Source: Globisporangium splendens | Lineage: Eukaryota; Oomycota; Peronosporomycetes; Pythiales; Pythiaceae | Length of the DNA stretch: 64,000 bases | Reading direction: 5' to 3' | Assembly: GCA_006386115.1 (NCBI GenBank) | Contig: VFIW01000085.1 | Location: forward strand, 1 to 64,000 | Shown here: in pieces, positions 48,496 to 61,800 of the stretch | How the letters are laid out: every line of letters starts with the position of its first letter | Numbering within the stretch: position 1 is the stretch's first letter | The notes under the pieces: model-generated | The model's input: only the letters and a program-made list of their open reading frames with translations | Told to the model about the DNA's origin: nothing | Database searches by the model: none | Position numbers and translations under genes: made by a program

Positions 48496-49600
48496 TTAAG
48501 AGAGCGCAGCAGCAGGAAAGACCAGTTCTCTCGTGGGGATCTTGCCGTATCCCTGCATCACGAGCTTGTCCTCATGCACGTGCACGATCGCGTGCGCGTT
48601 CGTGTCGGGGGCGCACTCTAGGATGGCGTCACAGACCACGAAATGCACGCCGTTTTCAAACACGTAGCCGTCGTCGTGGGAATGACCGGAGAACACGACG
48701 CGCACGCATTTGGCGTCGTAGATCAGATCCAGGAGCTCCTGGTAATTCCACAGCAGACTCGACGGGTACGTCGACTGCGGATGCAGTGGGATGTGCGTAA
48801 ACACGACCACATGTTCGTTCGCGAGCTGTGCGTCCTTGAGCACGCCCTTGAGCCACGCCACCTGCTCGTCGTCGATCCCGCCATTGTACTCGACGAAGCG
48901 CGCGTCATTCCCCGCCAGTCCTTCTGGCGAATTGAGGTTCGCGTTCGGGTTCATGGCGCGTAGGATCTTGTACGCTTCCATGGCCACGGGGTCATCTTTG
49001 GTACGTCCCAAGCTCGAGATGCCGTAGCAATTGAGCACCACGAAGCGGAACTTTGGCGCCTTGTCCGATACAAAATCGTAGTATGATGCCGGAGGATCCG
49101 CAGCCGCATTGGCAGTCATTTTCCACCACAGAAGCTGTTTGTGGAGCTCCTCGGGGGTCAAGTTGTAGAGCTCGTGGTTGCCTACGAGGTGGTGCACGGG
49201 CCCGACGGACTCCTGGAAGGGCACCCACGCCGCCTTGGCGCGGTCGAGCGCCATTTGGGACGTGCCGACCATGCGGTTCTTGCCGTCGATCAGGTCGCCG
49301 AGGTTCACGGCGAACGACAGCGGCGTTAGTGTGGAGGAGGAAGACACGCGCATCCACTCGGCGACCGCATCCTGCAGCAGCTGCAGCGCGTTCCGGTAGA
49401 ACCGCTGCGACGTGCGGTGGAAGTTCCAGCCGTCGTCCACGTCCGCGTACTGCACGTCGCTCAGGAGTCTACACACAGAGACACGGTGGCTGTGAATGAG
49501 CGTGGCCGTAGAGAACAGTAGGTGTGCTAGCATATATAGAGTGACATACGCACCCGAAGGACACGAGCGGCGCGGCGTCGGTCGAGGGGAAGGCAGTCAT
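48496..49600 (-). CDS. ADPRM: Mn-dependent ADP-ribose/CDP-alcohol diphosphatase-like phosphoesterase
   Basis: Two exons, 49600-49554 and 49468-48496, give 339 residues. The enzyme family hydrolyses ADP-ribose, CDP-choline and related pyrophosphates using two metal ions. Conserved blocks in order: SDVQYADVDDGWNF (the D-x-Q form special to this family), NLGDLIDG, VGNHELYN, the HNPN-like NPNANLNSPEGL, FTHIPLHPQS and SGHSHDDGY. All metal ligands of the calcineurin-like phosphoesterase fold are present. Length equals that of animal ADPRM. No signal peptide is seen. Confidence 0.88.
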
Positions 49601-49858
49601 GTCTGCCTGGATGGTCGACGGCTTTTGAGGTCGATTGCTGACTTGAGCAGGAGAGAAGCAAGCGAGTCGAGAGTGATGGTCGCGACACCTAGTCTCAAGA
49701 TGAACGCCATTCTGGGTTCATAAATAGCGATGGAGCTTTAGATGGCAGAAAATAGCAAGTGGTTGATATGATAATGCACCCGAGATGGACTAATAATGCG
49801 TGAGTGAGTCGCGTACGCACTTGGTTCGTAGCCATAGACACCACACACGCGTTCTGCA

Positions 49859-51372
49859 ATGACGGCTGCGCAGTCGGGCACGCGCGCCGGCAGCGTCGTA
49901 CCGCCGGCGTCGTCCCCACAATTACACAACGATTCCCGTCATGGAGACCGGCGGCTGCGCCAGCGCCACGATAACACAGCAGATGCGCCGCCCCAGCGAC
50001 AGAACTTCCGCCAGGTCGGCATCAAGCCGTCGACGGGCGCTGTCGCGCAGAAGCATCCGCCGTTAGACTCCCAGCTTGTACGTTCTGTTGCTGTCGCCAA
50101 TGCCAGATGCACTCCTCGTCACCTCTATAAATCTCTCATTGTCACCTTGTGGTGTATTGTGTGCGTCGGTAGAAAGTGTCGTCGATTCCGTCGAAGTACG
50201 AGACGGTGCTGTATCGTGAGCCCCAGGAGCGGAACGCGTTTGGCAACCGAACAAATCGCTTTGGAGAAAGCGAGGTACCATCATTGGGAGTCATACGCAT
50301 GCTGTCTTTTGAATACAATGTCACCACCAGCGCCAATCAAATGCCAATGCTGTTGTGTTGTGTAGAGTGAATTGCCTGGACCAGGCGCGTACTACAAACC
50401 ACCGAGTCTCGTGAAGACCACCATGGACTCGGGGTCGGTCTCGCGGCTTGGGTACAGCACGGGCTTTGTCTCCAAGACCAAGCGCTTCAGCGACTGCGTG
50501 AAAGAGGTCGTGCCAGGACCAGGCGAGCACCAGCCTGCACGCATCGATCGCAGAACCGAAAATACGGCATGAGCAGCTTTGCCAACACCGTAAGAAACAT
50601 CAGGCTTCTCCCCTCTTCACTAGTTACTGATACTCGCGCTTTCTTCTGTTGCTTTTCTTGGTAGCCAAAAGCATTTACGAGCAACCAAGCCGCCTCGGCC
50701 GCCGAGATCCCTGGTCCTGCGGACTACAATACGGCTCAGACCTCGCCGACACTTGCACACAACATTGCACGCGCGGCATTTTCCTCCAAAATCACACGCG
50801 GCTTTGCACCACCGACCGATGTTGCCGCGCCTGGCCAGTACGATAATCCGATCCAGTTGAGCCAATCGCTGCGAAAACAGCACGGATCACCACAGTCCAT
50901 CTTCAAATCGGCTTCGAAGCGACTGGACTCTGGGACCACGTTCACGCCCGGTCCAGGTGCGTACAACGCCGAGGACGTCGAATGCGCGCTGCGGTACGAC
51001 TGGATCGCCAAGACGCACACGAGCGCGGCGTTCCAGGCAGGCAACCTCGATCGGTTCGGCCGCGTGCCTGGAAAAAACACGCTCGACTCGGAAATAGGTG
51101 TGTTGTGACGCGTTGGGAACATTGGTAAGGAGACTTGTCTTCTCACACATTCTCTTTGTCACAGGTCCTGGTTCGTACAAATCCGAGTCGCTCGTCGACA
51201 GCCTCTCGAAGAAAGCGGGTCCTCAAACGTGTTCCGATCGAAAACGTCCCGAGGCGAGGGCTTTGGAGGTCACGCTAGCAAATCTAGTGATGTTCCTGGT
51301 CCAGCGTTTTGCAATCCGAGCACGCCCGATCGACGATCGCATCTGCTTAATGCCAACAAGAAATGGCTGTAG
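49859..51372 (+). pseudogene. SHIPPO/sperm-tail PG-rich repeat protein with two frameshifts
   Basis: Five exons with good splice sites: 49859-50077, 50173-50274, 50366-50589, 50665-51097 and 51165-51372. The product carries the Pro-Gly-Pro-Gly-x-Tyr repeats of the SHIPPO/ODF3 (CIMAP) family: LPGPGAYYKPP, VPGPGEHQ, IPGPADYNTA, TPGPGAYNAE, GPGSYKSE and VPGPAFCN. Such proteins bind along flagellar and microtubule doublets. The frame changes inside exon 3 at about 50535-50560 and inside exon 5 at about 51208-51222; after each, the repeat sequence continues in the new frame. No intron fits either place. This could be a pseudogene in a lineage without flagella, or a consensus error. Confidence 0.75.
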
Positions 51373-51417
51373 CAAGGTACAACAAAATGAAAACAAAACC
51401 GACACAGCCACGCATCA

Positions 51418-51441
51418 CACACACTCTCTCTCTCTCTCTTG
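51418..51441. repeat. CT dinucleotide run
   Basis: Run of CA and CT units about 22 bp downstream of the dynactin p25 stop. Confidence 0.8.
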
Positions 51442-51462
51442 TTTTCGTTCTTAAACACCTTT

Positions 51463-52269
<807 letters not shown>

Positions 52270-52665
52270 GATGCTCAAATGGATGTCTGCTGTTGATAAA
52301 CACAGCGGATGTGTGGGAAACCTAAAATTGATTTTTGCACATGCCTAAGATGTGAGAGCAAGCCTGTTTTGGGTTAAAGAAGATGAAGGTTGTCCGAAGG
52401 TCGCAACAGCGCACCAGCTGATCAGCTTCCTTGCGATCATGAAGAGCTGCAGAAGGTTCAGGACGAACATGGCGTTCCGATTGCACTGTCAGTGCTTCCA
52501 CACAGCTTTTATTATGTGATGAAATATCCCATGTGCTAAATAAATGCATCGGTATAAAGAGTTACTATGCACTGAGCGCCATTGGTGATCATCATCGTCA
52601 ATGTCACTGCTTGGACAGCGAGTCCTTCAAAAAGAATAGTTTAAAATAATGGCAATCGACCTTGA

Positions 52666-53412
52666 TCAGTGGAGTCGGCTTCTCTTCGTTGGCGACTGTG
52701 CGCCCGTCGCGATGTGCTCGCCCGGATGCAGTCGCCGCTCCTCGTCCAGCAGCTCCATGATGCGCTTGCCCTTGTACGCCTTGAGCTCCCACGCCGTAGA
52801 CAAACTCGCGCTGCGCGACAACTGGAGCTCGCTCCGCATGGGGAGGATCTGCGACTTGCCTGAATCGCTCGCATATCCGTCATGCCCTCGTTTGTTGCCG
52901 ATGCGCTGCACGACCGTATCGTCGCTTTGGCTGCGAATGCGCAGGACTGCCGGCGAGAGCGATGCTGGCGAAGAATGCGGCGACTGCGCGGGAGACGACG
53001 AGACATTAGGCAACTGAGTGCGCAGAAGCGAACTGCTCGGCTGACTTCCCGCACTGGTCACGAATGCGGCGCTGCTTGCTGTCGGAACTTGGTTGCTGTT
53101 ACTCGTGCTGACGCTTGTTCGCCGCGTGCCGAGGTTGTGCCGCCGGGGACTGATGTTGGACGCATTCTGCAGCACGCGCCAATGCAGCTTCTGGTTGGGC
53201 GTCCGCGGCTTCTTCCCCGACTGGTAGCTCTCTTGGAAGCGATGGCAGACTGTCGTGACGGGCAGCGGCCGCGCAATCGGCAGAAGGCTCGTGTTCATCT
53301 GCACAAAGTTCCACGTGGTTGTTGCCGTCGCGTCTGCGCCGTCGGTGCCGCTGTTGGTCGCGTCCACCATGGGCTCGGCCATATCCTCGAGCTCAATCGG
53401 TGCTTCCGCCAT
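52666..53412 (-). CDS. Uncharacterised Ser-rich protein, possibly nuclear
   Basis: A single exon; the Met at 53412 gives 248 residues, while an upstream in-frame Met at 53475 would give 269. It opens with an acidic segment (MAEAPIELEDMAEP), continues with a Ser/Thr/Pro-rich middle, and ends with a helical segment followed by a basic stretch (SPTKRSRLH) that could act as a nuclear signal. A block TPNQKLHWRVLQNASN in the middle looks conserved-like but matches no family I know. The absence of frameshifts and even codon use support a real gene. Confidence 0.5.
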   Translation of the reverse strand: MAEAPIELEDMAEPMVDATNSGTDGADATATTTWNFVQMNTSLLPIARPLPVTTVCHRFQESYQSGKKPRTPNQKLHWRVLQNASNISPRRHNLGTRRTSVSTSNSNQVPTASSAAFVTSAGSQPSSSLLRTQLPNVSSSPAQSPHSSPASLSPAVLRIRSQSDDTVVQRIGNKRGHDGYASDSGKSQILPMRSELQLSRSASLSTAWELKAYKGKRIMELLDEERRLHPGEHIATGAQSPTKRSRLH

Positions 53413-53475
53413 GTTCCTCTCAAGCTGTTGGTCGCTTTGTCCCACGGGAGAACCCAATGGAAGCCGCTGTCTCAA

Positions 53476-54042
53476 ACTGTGACCCCTTGCGCTCCCTTCA
53501 TGAAAATCCGCGAATGCCCCGAGAAGGAGAAGAAGAAAAAAGCGCCAGACCGATCTTTACGGTCGAAAATCAGCGGCAGCGTACGGTATGCGCTCGAAAT
53601 GGAATGCTGGATCTGCGCTGCGTCTGTAGAAGAAAATCCGGTACTGATGCGCTCTTTCTCTCTCGTTTTCCAACACTCCGTGTGTGCGCGAGAGAGTCTA
53701 TGGGTGACTGTGTGACTGAGCAGAGAGCCACCCGCGACAAGAGACACGAAGCTGCCTGCCTGGAGAAAGCGATGCGCTTTTTCGCCCAAGACAGCAAACG
53801 CTCGGCGTTTGGATCTAAAAACGGACAATGCCCGCTCTAATGAGCCTCGAAACGCCGCCGGAAACACACAAAAGATCAAGTCGACATGAGAGGCAGGCGG
53901 CGGCTTTGGCTTTTGTTTTTGGCCGCTTTCATTGAGAGAGAACACGAATAGCCGCCAATGAGAGGAGAGGTGATGGAAATGGCCATGTGTGTGTGTCTTT
54001 GTGATGGTGAAGTGGGTGGTCAATGCCTCGGATTGCGGCAAG
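53476..54042. other. Divergent intergenic region, no gene seen
   Basis: Upstream of two divergent genes of unknown function; nothing recognised. Confidence 0.45.
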
Positions 54043-55616
54043 ATGACTGGAGAAGCTGCCGTTATGAGCTATACGAACGAAGAAAGTGACGGAGCGATGA
54101 TGGAGGTCGACATTTGCCAAGGGCATGGCGCATCAGATGCCGCGTACGATGCGTGCGACGAGCACGAAGGAGAGTCGTCAGGAGAGAGCAAAACCAGCAG
54201 CAGCAGTAGCATTTTTGACGAGCACGACGAAGACGCAGACACAGAACTAACGCCGCCGGACAGCGACGAGAGTGGTGTCATCCCTCTGGAGCGCTTCTGT
54301 AGCAGCATGTCCCTCGACGAGAAGGAGCTCGTGGTCATGGAGACCACGATGGCGGATCTCTCGAGAAAGATCATGTCCAACAAGTACGCGCGTGCCGTGC
54401 TGTCAGCTCAAGAGCGGCAACCCGCCGAGTCACTCAATCCGGTCCTCACTGCTTCGTCCAATGGTACGCGCATTGTTTCTCATATTGCACTCATGTTGTG
54501 CTCTTCACGTTGCACATCATAACGGTGTTGTTCCTTGTAGGCATGCATCCGCCAGCCCCCATGCGCATTGTTACAGGCACGACAGCATCTTCTTCCATGG
54601 CATCAGTCGATGGCGAGCCCATATGCAGCCGCTTATCGTGTCAGGAACACGCCAGATGGAAAGACGAACGCATCTAGGAGCTACAAAAGGCGCTTGACCA
54701 CATGGTCGATGCGATGGCGATTCAGCAGCGCGACATGGCGACGCAGCGCGCATTCCTCGCGCGCCAGTCGGAGCAACTGACCAAACCGTCCATGACGCTG
54801 CATCAAGAGAAGCTGGCGCTGCAGATCGAGAAGGAGCGCTTCCAGAAAATGGTGCGCGGGATCTGCTCCATGACACCCACTGCTTCGTCGTCGTCTTCTC
54901 GACCACCGACGCCATCTGCGAATAATTCTTCGCGGGCACCGACGCCTCGAGCCACGAAATCAATTGGCGCCGTGTTCTCGACACTCTCGACGCGTACGGA
55001 CACGAGCAATTCTCGGCGGAAGGTGGCAGCGGTCTCATCCATTGACGAGCATGCAGTCGTCGTCCCGTCTATCGAGACGGACATTCCCGCACTGTCCACT
55101 GCGGCTATCATTCCAAGCGCATATCCTTCAAGCACGTCAAGTATTGCGCAAGGCGATCGACGCGTCAATGCATCCAGAGATGAAGGCGCCAACAGGAGCA
55201 GCTTCACCACCGGCACGCCGTCCTTCAATCTCACCACCGAGGTGGAGCGCTGCAGCTCGCTGTCAGCACTGGAGATCCGAGCCGCGCTGCCTTCGCTGGA
55301 CGTCAGCAGCGCCATGCAACAGGAACTGCAGCCATCGTCGCCCGTGCAGATGAGCGACGTGAGCCTGCTCGATGGCGTGAGCCCCGTCCGCTTCGGCAGC
55401 CGCTCGGCGACCAACTGCTTTGCTCATGATCCTGGCGCAGTGGCGTCACCGTCATCTTCAAGCGCTTCTTCTGCTTCAAACGCCGCTGCTACAGCAGCGA
55501 ATGCAGCGGCGTCCGCGGGTGTGGAGACGCTGAGGAAGCCGTCGTTAGGCGATCGCTTTCGCAGCATCCGTTGGAAATCCTCGAGCACATGCAATCACTT
55601 CTATCCGACCCCATAA
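54043..55616 (+). CDS. Uncharacterised coiled-coil and Ser-rich protein
   Basis: Start at 54043 (several in-frame Mets nearby). Exon 1 ends at about 54463 (donor GTACGC) and resumes at 54541 after CTTGTAG. An in-frame TAG at 54675-54677 follows. A 72-nt intron 54606-54677 (GTCGAT...CTAG, in frame) would remove it, though its donor is weak. The N-terminal part is acidic and Ser-rich; the middle has a coiled coil (ALDHMVDAMAIQQRDMATQR and LALQIEKERFQKM); the rest is Ser/Ala-rich low complexity. No family was recognised. If the second intron is wrong, the gene is interrupted. Confidence 0.5.
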
Positions 55617-56098
55617 CAGCCTATTCCTCTTCAATATGCTTGAGAATAGGTTTTGCCTCGTTTGATGTTGTGAAGTAACAGCCAACTGCCGAAGTAACGT
55701 GCGGTACACACACTGGCGTTCTGGAAGCAAATCACTCTCGCTCTTTCGGGACATGTGCGTGTACGTATGTGTACTCAGATAGGTGCATTTTGTGTGTGTA
55801 CGTGCGGTTGTGCAGTCAGCAAATGATGTTTACTGCTGGTACACTCTTGTGTGTGTGTGTTGTCGTTGGACGTGGTGGGGAAATTCGGTACACATAGAGA
55901 GCGGCCAGTTGTCCAGTTGAAGTGACGACTTGTCCGTACACATACTCACTTCCATACAGAGGCGGACCTTGAGAAAAACAGCTTGAGCTCTCTCTTGTCG
56001 TCACGTGGTCGCATATCCGAATTAGACTTGAAGCGCGCACTCCTCGTCCTCGTCCTCGTCCTCCCCCCTCTTCCTCCAGTATCTTCCCCATCGCTAAA
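55617..56098. other. Intergenic, no gene seen
   Basis: Contains a short TG run near 55848-55862 and a pyrimidine-rich stretch just before the next gene. Confidence 0.45.
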
Positions 56099-56554
56099 AT
56101 GGCAGAAATCGGCGCGATCATCAACCTCGTCAACAGCTTCGCGCTCGCGTACTCGTTCGAGGACTCGGAGCGCTCGGTCAAGACGCTGCTGTCGCTCTTC
56201 AGTGACGACGCCACGTTCGCCGAGGAGCTCGTGGGCGAGTGCGTCGGCAAGTCCGCGATCGAGGAAGCGCTCGTGGAGCTCGCGGGCCTCAAGTTCCTCG
56301 CCGACACCCGCCACCTGCCGAGTGGCCACGTCGTGGAGCTCGTGGACGCGGAGCACGCCAAGGTGACGTCGTCGACCGTCGTGTTCTGGAAGTGCGTGCC
56401 CGTGATGATCGTCAAGTGGAGCGACGACGTCGTCAAGCGCGACGGCAAGTGGGTGTTCCACACGCGACGAGGCGATTCCGTGCAGAAGAACCTCGAGATG
56501 ATCGGCGAGATGCAGCTGCGAGGCAAGAAGCAGTACGCGCACCAGGGAGAATAA
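56099..56554 (+). CDS. SnoaL-like (NTF2-fold) protein
   Basis: A single-exon 151-residue protein with the cone-shaped NTF2 fold pattern: N-terminal helix NLVNSFALAYSFED, then LLSLFSDDATFAEE, a GKSAIEEALVEL helix, the strand block with RHLPSGHVVELVDAEHAKV and the closing VKRDGKWVFHTRRGDS. The domain is found in small enzymes and binding proteins of many functions, so no substrate can be named. Strong third-position G/C and an intact frame support expression. No signal peptide. Confidence 0.75.
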   Translation: MAEIGAIINLVNSFALAYSFEDSERSVKTLLSLFSDDATFAEELVGECVGKSAIEEALVELAGLKFLADTRHLPSGHVVELVDAEHAKVTSSTVVFWKCVPVMIVKWSDDVVKRDGKWVFHTRRGDSVQKNLEMIGEMQLRGKKQYAHQGE

Positions 56555-56991
56555 GTGCACGTCCAACCTACTAGCGCCAGCATTCAGCAACAGCAATACA
56601 CACACATAAAGATCACGACATGCACATTTGTTTTACACCAAGCCACCAACACATGGATATGTACCGAACGAAAAGATGCGCGTGGACAACGACGAAAACG
56701 ACACACAAAAAACAACAGCACATAGCGACGTAGCAAATACAGAGAAACACACAACAAAAAGCATACACGAATATAATAAAACGATGAGCAACCGCATTCT
56801 TCCAACCTGCAGTATGTAACCATGTCTTCCCGGCCGCATTATGCTGAAGTTTCACGGAGCAAGTCGTTCGGATGTGGATGTACCCATTTCCTAACAGCAG
56901 CAAACGAAGATGCACTTGTCTGTACATAATTCCTTGAAGCGTCCGTGCAAGTGTGTCTGGAATGACACCGAAATAAACAAATAAATCCGCA
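56555..56991. other. Intergenic, no gene seen
   Basis: AT-rich spacer between two plus-strand genes; nothing recognised. Confidence 0.45.
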
Positions 56992-58645
56992 ATGGGTGGT
57001 GCGATGTCGGAGCTGCGCCACGCCATCCACGCGCACGTGCTCATCGCCAGACACTACCCGACGTTCCTCGAGCCGTACCTCGTCGGTAAGCTTGCATGCA
57101 TGCCGCTCTATATGCATAGTATGCTGGTTGTCGCCTTGTTTATATGTGCACGCTGTCAGTGGTGCAGTTCTTCCTGCGCACGGCCGAGACAGGCGAGGGT
57201 ACGGACCCGGACTGCCCCGTGGACGCGCTCCCGATGGACGTCGTGATCACGAGCAAGCGCATCTTCGAGGAGGCGTCGACCGAGATCGAGCTGCTCGTGG
57301 AGAACGCGCACGTGATGCAGACGCTGCTGCGTGGCATCGAGACGTACCACAGCCTCACGCTCGCGCCTGACCTCGATCCGCTCAGGTGCTGGTACGACCC
57401 GCCGTGGCGCAGTGCGAGCAACAACGCGCGGCTCATGCCGCGGTTCCTCGACATCCGCACCGACGAAGTCGCACGCTTCCAGATCGCCGTATTGCGGTAA
57501 TGAAGCCATTGTGTCTGTATGCTTCATATTTGCAATTGTCTCATGCGTCTTGTGTATATCATTATAAAGCACGAGCATCCGGTGTCTTCGCCTGATGATG
57601 AACTGCGCGGATGCGCGCGCGCGGCTCGAGAAGCTCAATGGACCGCAGATCCTGAATAATGCGGTGCTCGAGAACGCGCTCGACGACTTCGTCAAGAACG
57701 ACGTCAAAGCCATCTTCTCGGCCGTGTACGGCGGCGAGAACGCCGTGCGCCGCATCGTGCTCGCCAACGTGCAGATCACTGTCGAGATGATGAGCGAGAA
57801 CCGCGAGAGCGCCATCGTGCAGCTCGCTGGCGCCAGGCGGCTCTGCCAGCTGCTAACCGACGCCAATGTCATCATGTACACACCCGTTGTGTCAATATCC
57901 GAGGCTTCGGTGGATCCTCCTGCATCAAATCCTCATCAGGAGCAAGAGGCGATGGCGCACGAGTCCTGCATGCCACTCTTTCGTGATATGGACACCTTTG
58001 GTGCCGTGCCGCTGCTGATCCCGTCGCTCGCGCGCTTCGACGTCGATGCGTACCTGAGTTTGTACTTCCACGTCTGTCGTTTCATCTCGTTCGTCGCCGT
58101 CGAAGGTAAACGCTCGAGTTAACGCTTCTTTCTCCCGGTTGTTTCACATTCCTCTGTCTTGTCAATTGCACGCAGCACACAATGCTAAACTGATTGGACA
58201 ACACGGCGGCGTAGACGGCGCCATTCGCCTCCTGTTCAGAGCGCGCGAGATGCAGCGACAGAAAAAACAGGCTGAGAGAGACGAACTCGCGCGCCAAAAG
58301 TGGCTGCAGGAGAATACGAATCCCGACTGGTCGAGTATCCTGGAAGTCAACAACCGCAATGTTGCATCACCACCACTGCCAGTGGTGATGGACGCTGCTG
58401 GCGTCCAGACCACGAGTCTCGCGGCGCTGGCCGTGGTCGAGTTCACGCCGACGGAGATCGGACAGATGGTCATGTGGGCACTCGACTTCAACGTGTCGCT
58501 CATAAAGCTGCACAAGCTCAAGTACCTGCTCGAGGAGATCCGACTCGACCCGGACGGCAAGGAGCTCGGCGATGCGCTCATCGTGACGCGGCGGCTGCGG
58601 CTCATTCGCTGGGACCAGATCGGACTGCCGCTTCCGTCCTCATGA
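56992..58645 (+). CDS. Uncharacterised helical protein
   Basis: Four exons, 56992-57085, 57160-57496, 57570-58105 and 58176-58645, give 478 residues in continuous phase (donors GTAAGC, GTAATG, GTAAAC). The sequence is mostly alpha-helical: helix-rich N-terminus with ELRHAIHAHVLIARHYPTF, central blocks ASTEIELLVENAHVMQTLL and IVLANVQITVEMMSENRES, then a charged segment REMQRQKKQAERDELARQKW and an end rich in Leu. I do not recognise the family; a repeat-helical (armadillo-like) scaffold is possible. No signal peptide or membrane segment. Confidence 0.6.
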
Positions 58646-58861
58646 GTATCTTGATCAGCAGATGTCCACCTGCAATAGACAATTCGAGCTCAATAGCACT
58701 GCAAGATGGCAATCCAATAAGCAAAGCAAAGGTGTAAGGTGCAACATGTAGCATTTCTTTGACAAATTGACGCTCTCACAACTCCATCACGCGCGAAGAA
58801 ACACAACCGAAAACGAAGGCAGATAGGCTGTCAGCGTGTTGCTTGGTTGAGATTGTCACGT

Positions 58862-61800
58862 TTAGGACGAGATCGCAGCGACGGCGCCGAGCAGTCCCTT
58901 GTCGCCGGCCGTGAGCTCTGGGAGCACGGCTTGGAGCAGCTCGTTGTTCGATGTCAGCAGCTGCAGCGCCTTTGGAATCGATTCCTGCAAATTTAAAACA
59001 AACAGAATCGGTGAGCTTCTGTGTATGCGCACAGACAAGATCTATTGTCAATCTGGTACCTTGAGCTCGATGTCGTTGATCGGGTCGAAATGCGCTTCAA
59101 ACTCTTCCTCAGTCTCGCCGCCAAAGTCGTTGTTGACGCCGCCATCGAGGCCACTGCCGTTGTCGTCCAATCGGTCTGACAGCAGCTCATATTGCTCTGA
59201 AAAAGGCAAGCAGCACCACAACAACAATGTGGAAACGTTAGTTCTCCATACTAACACGAGAAATGAAACAAATAAGCAGTAGAAAACGTACCCGATGGAG
59301 CAAAGATCGATGACGTCGCACCCGAAGTCGCACCAGAGACAGCAGTATCCGCGTCGTCCTCGTCGCCGTCCTCATCGTCATCGTCCGACGACTCCCACTC
59401 GTCTTCGTCGTCGTTCAACTGCGACAGCGTCTTGGCGACGACCACAAAGAACTTCGTCAAAAAGTGCACCTGCGCGTACTGCTTCTTGCTGCTTGACGGC
59501 GTGTTCTTGGCGCGCGACCGCGTCTGGATGCCTCCCGAGCCGCTGCTGCTGACCGCGCTCGAGTCGATCTCGCTGCCTGTGACCGTGATCTGGTTGATAC
59601 GTGGATCGTTCCACGCCGCCACCTGCATCAGCGCACTCGTCGTCACCTTGATGCAGTACAGACCGTAGAACTCGGACTGCTTCTCGATCCACGTGCGGAA
59701 CACAAACACGAGCATGTTTGGCGCCGCCACTGTTGCTGTGGCTGGCGCTGGAAGCTGCTCGAGCACGTTCAGGATCTCGATGCCATGCGAGTGCACGAGA
59801 CGCGCAAACACCATACACAGCGACTGCACCAGAGACGGGAGCTCGGCCGTCGCCAGACGCGCGCTCACAGCCGTGAGGATCGACTGGATCGTCGCCGCAG
59901 GCAGCGCCGAGCCGAGCTTGAGCAGGATCTGCGTGATCAGCCCGCCGACACAGATCGCGCACGAGTCGTGCAACGACGGCGCCAGCAGCTTGGCTGCGAC
60001 CTGCATCGTTGCGTCGATGCCATTGCTGCCGTTCGCGCAAGTGTACGCCGCGAGCGGCTCAACGGCAAACATAACAAGCCACTTGAGGCATTCGGCACCG
60101 GAGTTGAGCACCTTCTCGTCTTCCACGGCGTACAAAATCTCCATGAGCGGCTCAAACACGAGCTGGATGACCTGGGCACCCATCTGGCGCGTACGGGCGT
60201 CCTCACCGCTTCCACCAGTGGTGCTCGACACGAACGAGTGGCGCAGCAGCGTCTTCAAGATCGTGATCGCGCTGCCGGCCGTGTTCACGCCGTTGCCAGT
60301 GGCTTCGAGGTCCGCGCGACTCTGCACGAGCATCGTGCGCAACACAGGCAGCACGCGATCGTGCAACGACGCGATGATCTCAACATTGTCGAGCTCCAGC
60401 AACGCACCAAACGCGCCGTCGATAAACTCCGAGATGAGCGGATCGTTGAGGTTCTGGCTCCAGTGCTGGAGGAAACAGTCGACGATCGCGTTCGCGGCCG
60501 CAACGCTCACGTTGTCGGTATCCTGCAGCACGACGACGAGAGTCTCGAGCGCGATGTGGAGCGTCTCCTCGGTCGCGCGTTCCGCGAGGTGGATCAATCG
60601 GCTGAAGATGACTTCGCTCGCGGCTTGCAACTGCGCCTTGGCCGAGTCCTGCTTCACGATCGCGCCGATCGCACGGCACGCGTACATTCGCACAGGGAGA
60701 ACCTGGCTGGTCTCAAGCCCCGAGATCGCGACCTGCAGGAACGCATTCAGCATGTCCTGGTTCATCCCCTTGGCGAGTCGACTCGCACACCACAACGCGC
60801 GCGCACGCAGGTAGATCTCCTGGCTGTTGCCGTTCATGACGTCGAACAGCGTCTGCAGGAACGCACTGAGATTGAGCAGCTGCGTCACTTCCGGCGCGTT
60901 CTTGCTCAGCGCCGCGAGCGTCGGCGTCGCCAGGCTGCCGACCACGAGCAGCGCGGCTTCGTGGAGACGCCAGTTGCCGTTGCCTGCGTCACTGCTCAGA
61001 CGCTTCTGCGACGCAGAGAGCGCTGCGACGACAGCTTTGCGGCCGAGCACGGCTTCCAGCTCCGTCAGAAGATCGATGGCGGCGTTGCGGATGTTGTACG
61101 ACAGACTATCGTCGTCTTCGTCAGCCACATACTTGTTCGGGTCGTCTTCCCAGACCTCCATCTGGTGGACCGTGATCTGCATGTATGCGATCATCACGTA
61201 CACAAAGTCGGGCAGACCCGCGAGCACCAACTGCCGCGTCTTCTTCGTCGGCGCGTGGATCGTGCCGCGCACGAACTCGAGCGCCGCGACGACCATCGCG
61301 CTGTGACCGATGAGAGCGCCCTCACCGTCGCTGTCGTACCCGTCGTCTTCCTCCGAGGCGTTCAGCACCACGCCGCGCTCAAACGCCTCGATGCCGCTCA
61401 CCAGGAGCGCGTACACCTGCGGCATGATCTGCGGCAGCAGATCCGTCATGTCCTTGGGCCATTCCTTCACGAAGCTGTTGAGCGTCGACAGGATCTGGAT
61501 CTTGATCGAGTAGTCCTTGACGACCTGGACGGGTGCCGCGAGCTGCTGGAGGAACAGACCGATCCACTCGGTGACGTTGCCGTGCAGCAACTGCAAAGCC
61601 GACGCGTTGCCGACTTGCGCTTCCATGCCGACCATCAGTAGATTGCTCTGCACGATGCGCACGATTCGACTGCGCACACCCGCAGGGAACTCGTCGCCCG
61701 CCGTGTACACGCGCTGCAAGTGCGGGAACACGAGCGCCACGAGGTCGCAACAGCTGTCGCTCGAAAAGTGGCCGCCTGCGAGCGAGAGGAAGCGGATGGC

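Noticed and set aside
59785..61641. Open frame of 618 codons on the plus strand
   Set aside because: It lies antisense to the importin-9 gene, has biased Arg/Asp/Val composition typical of a shadow frame, and shows no domain.
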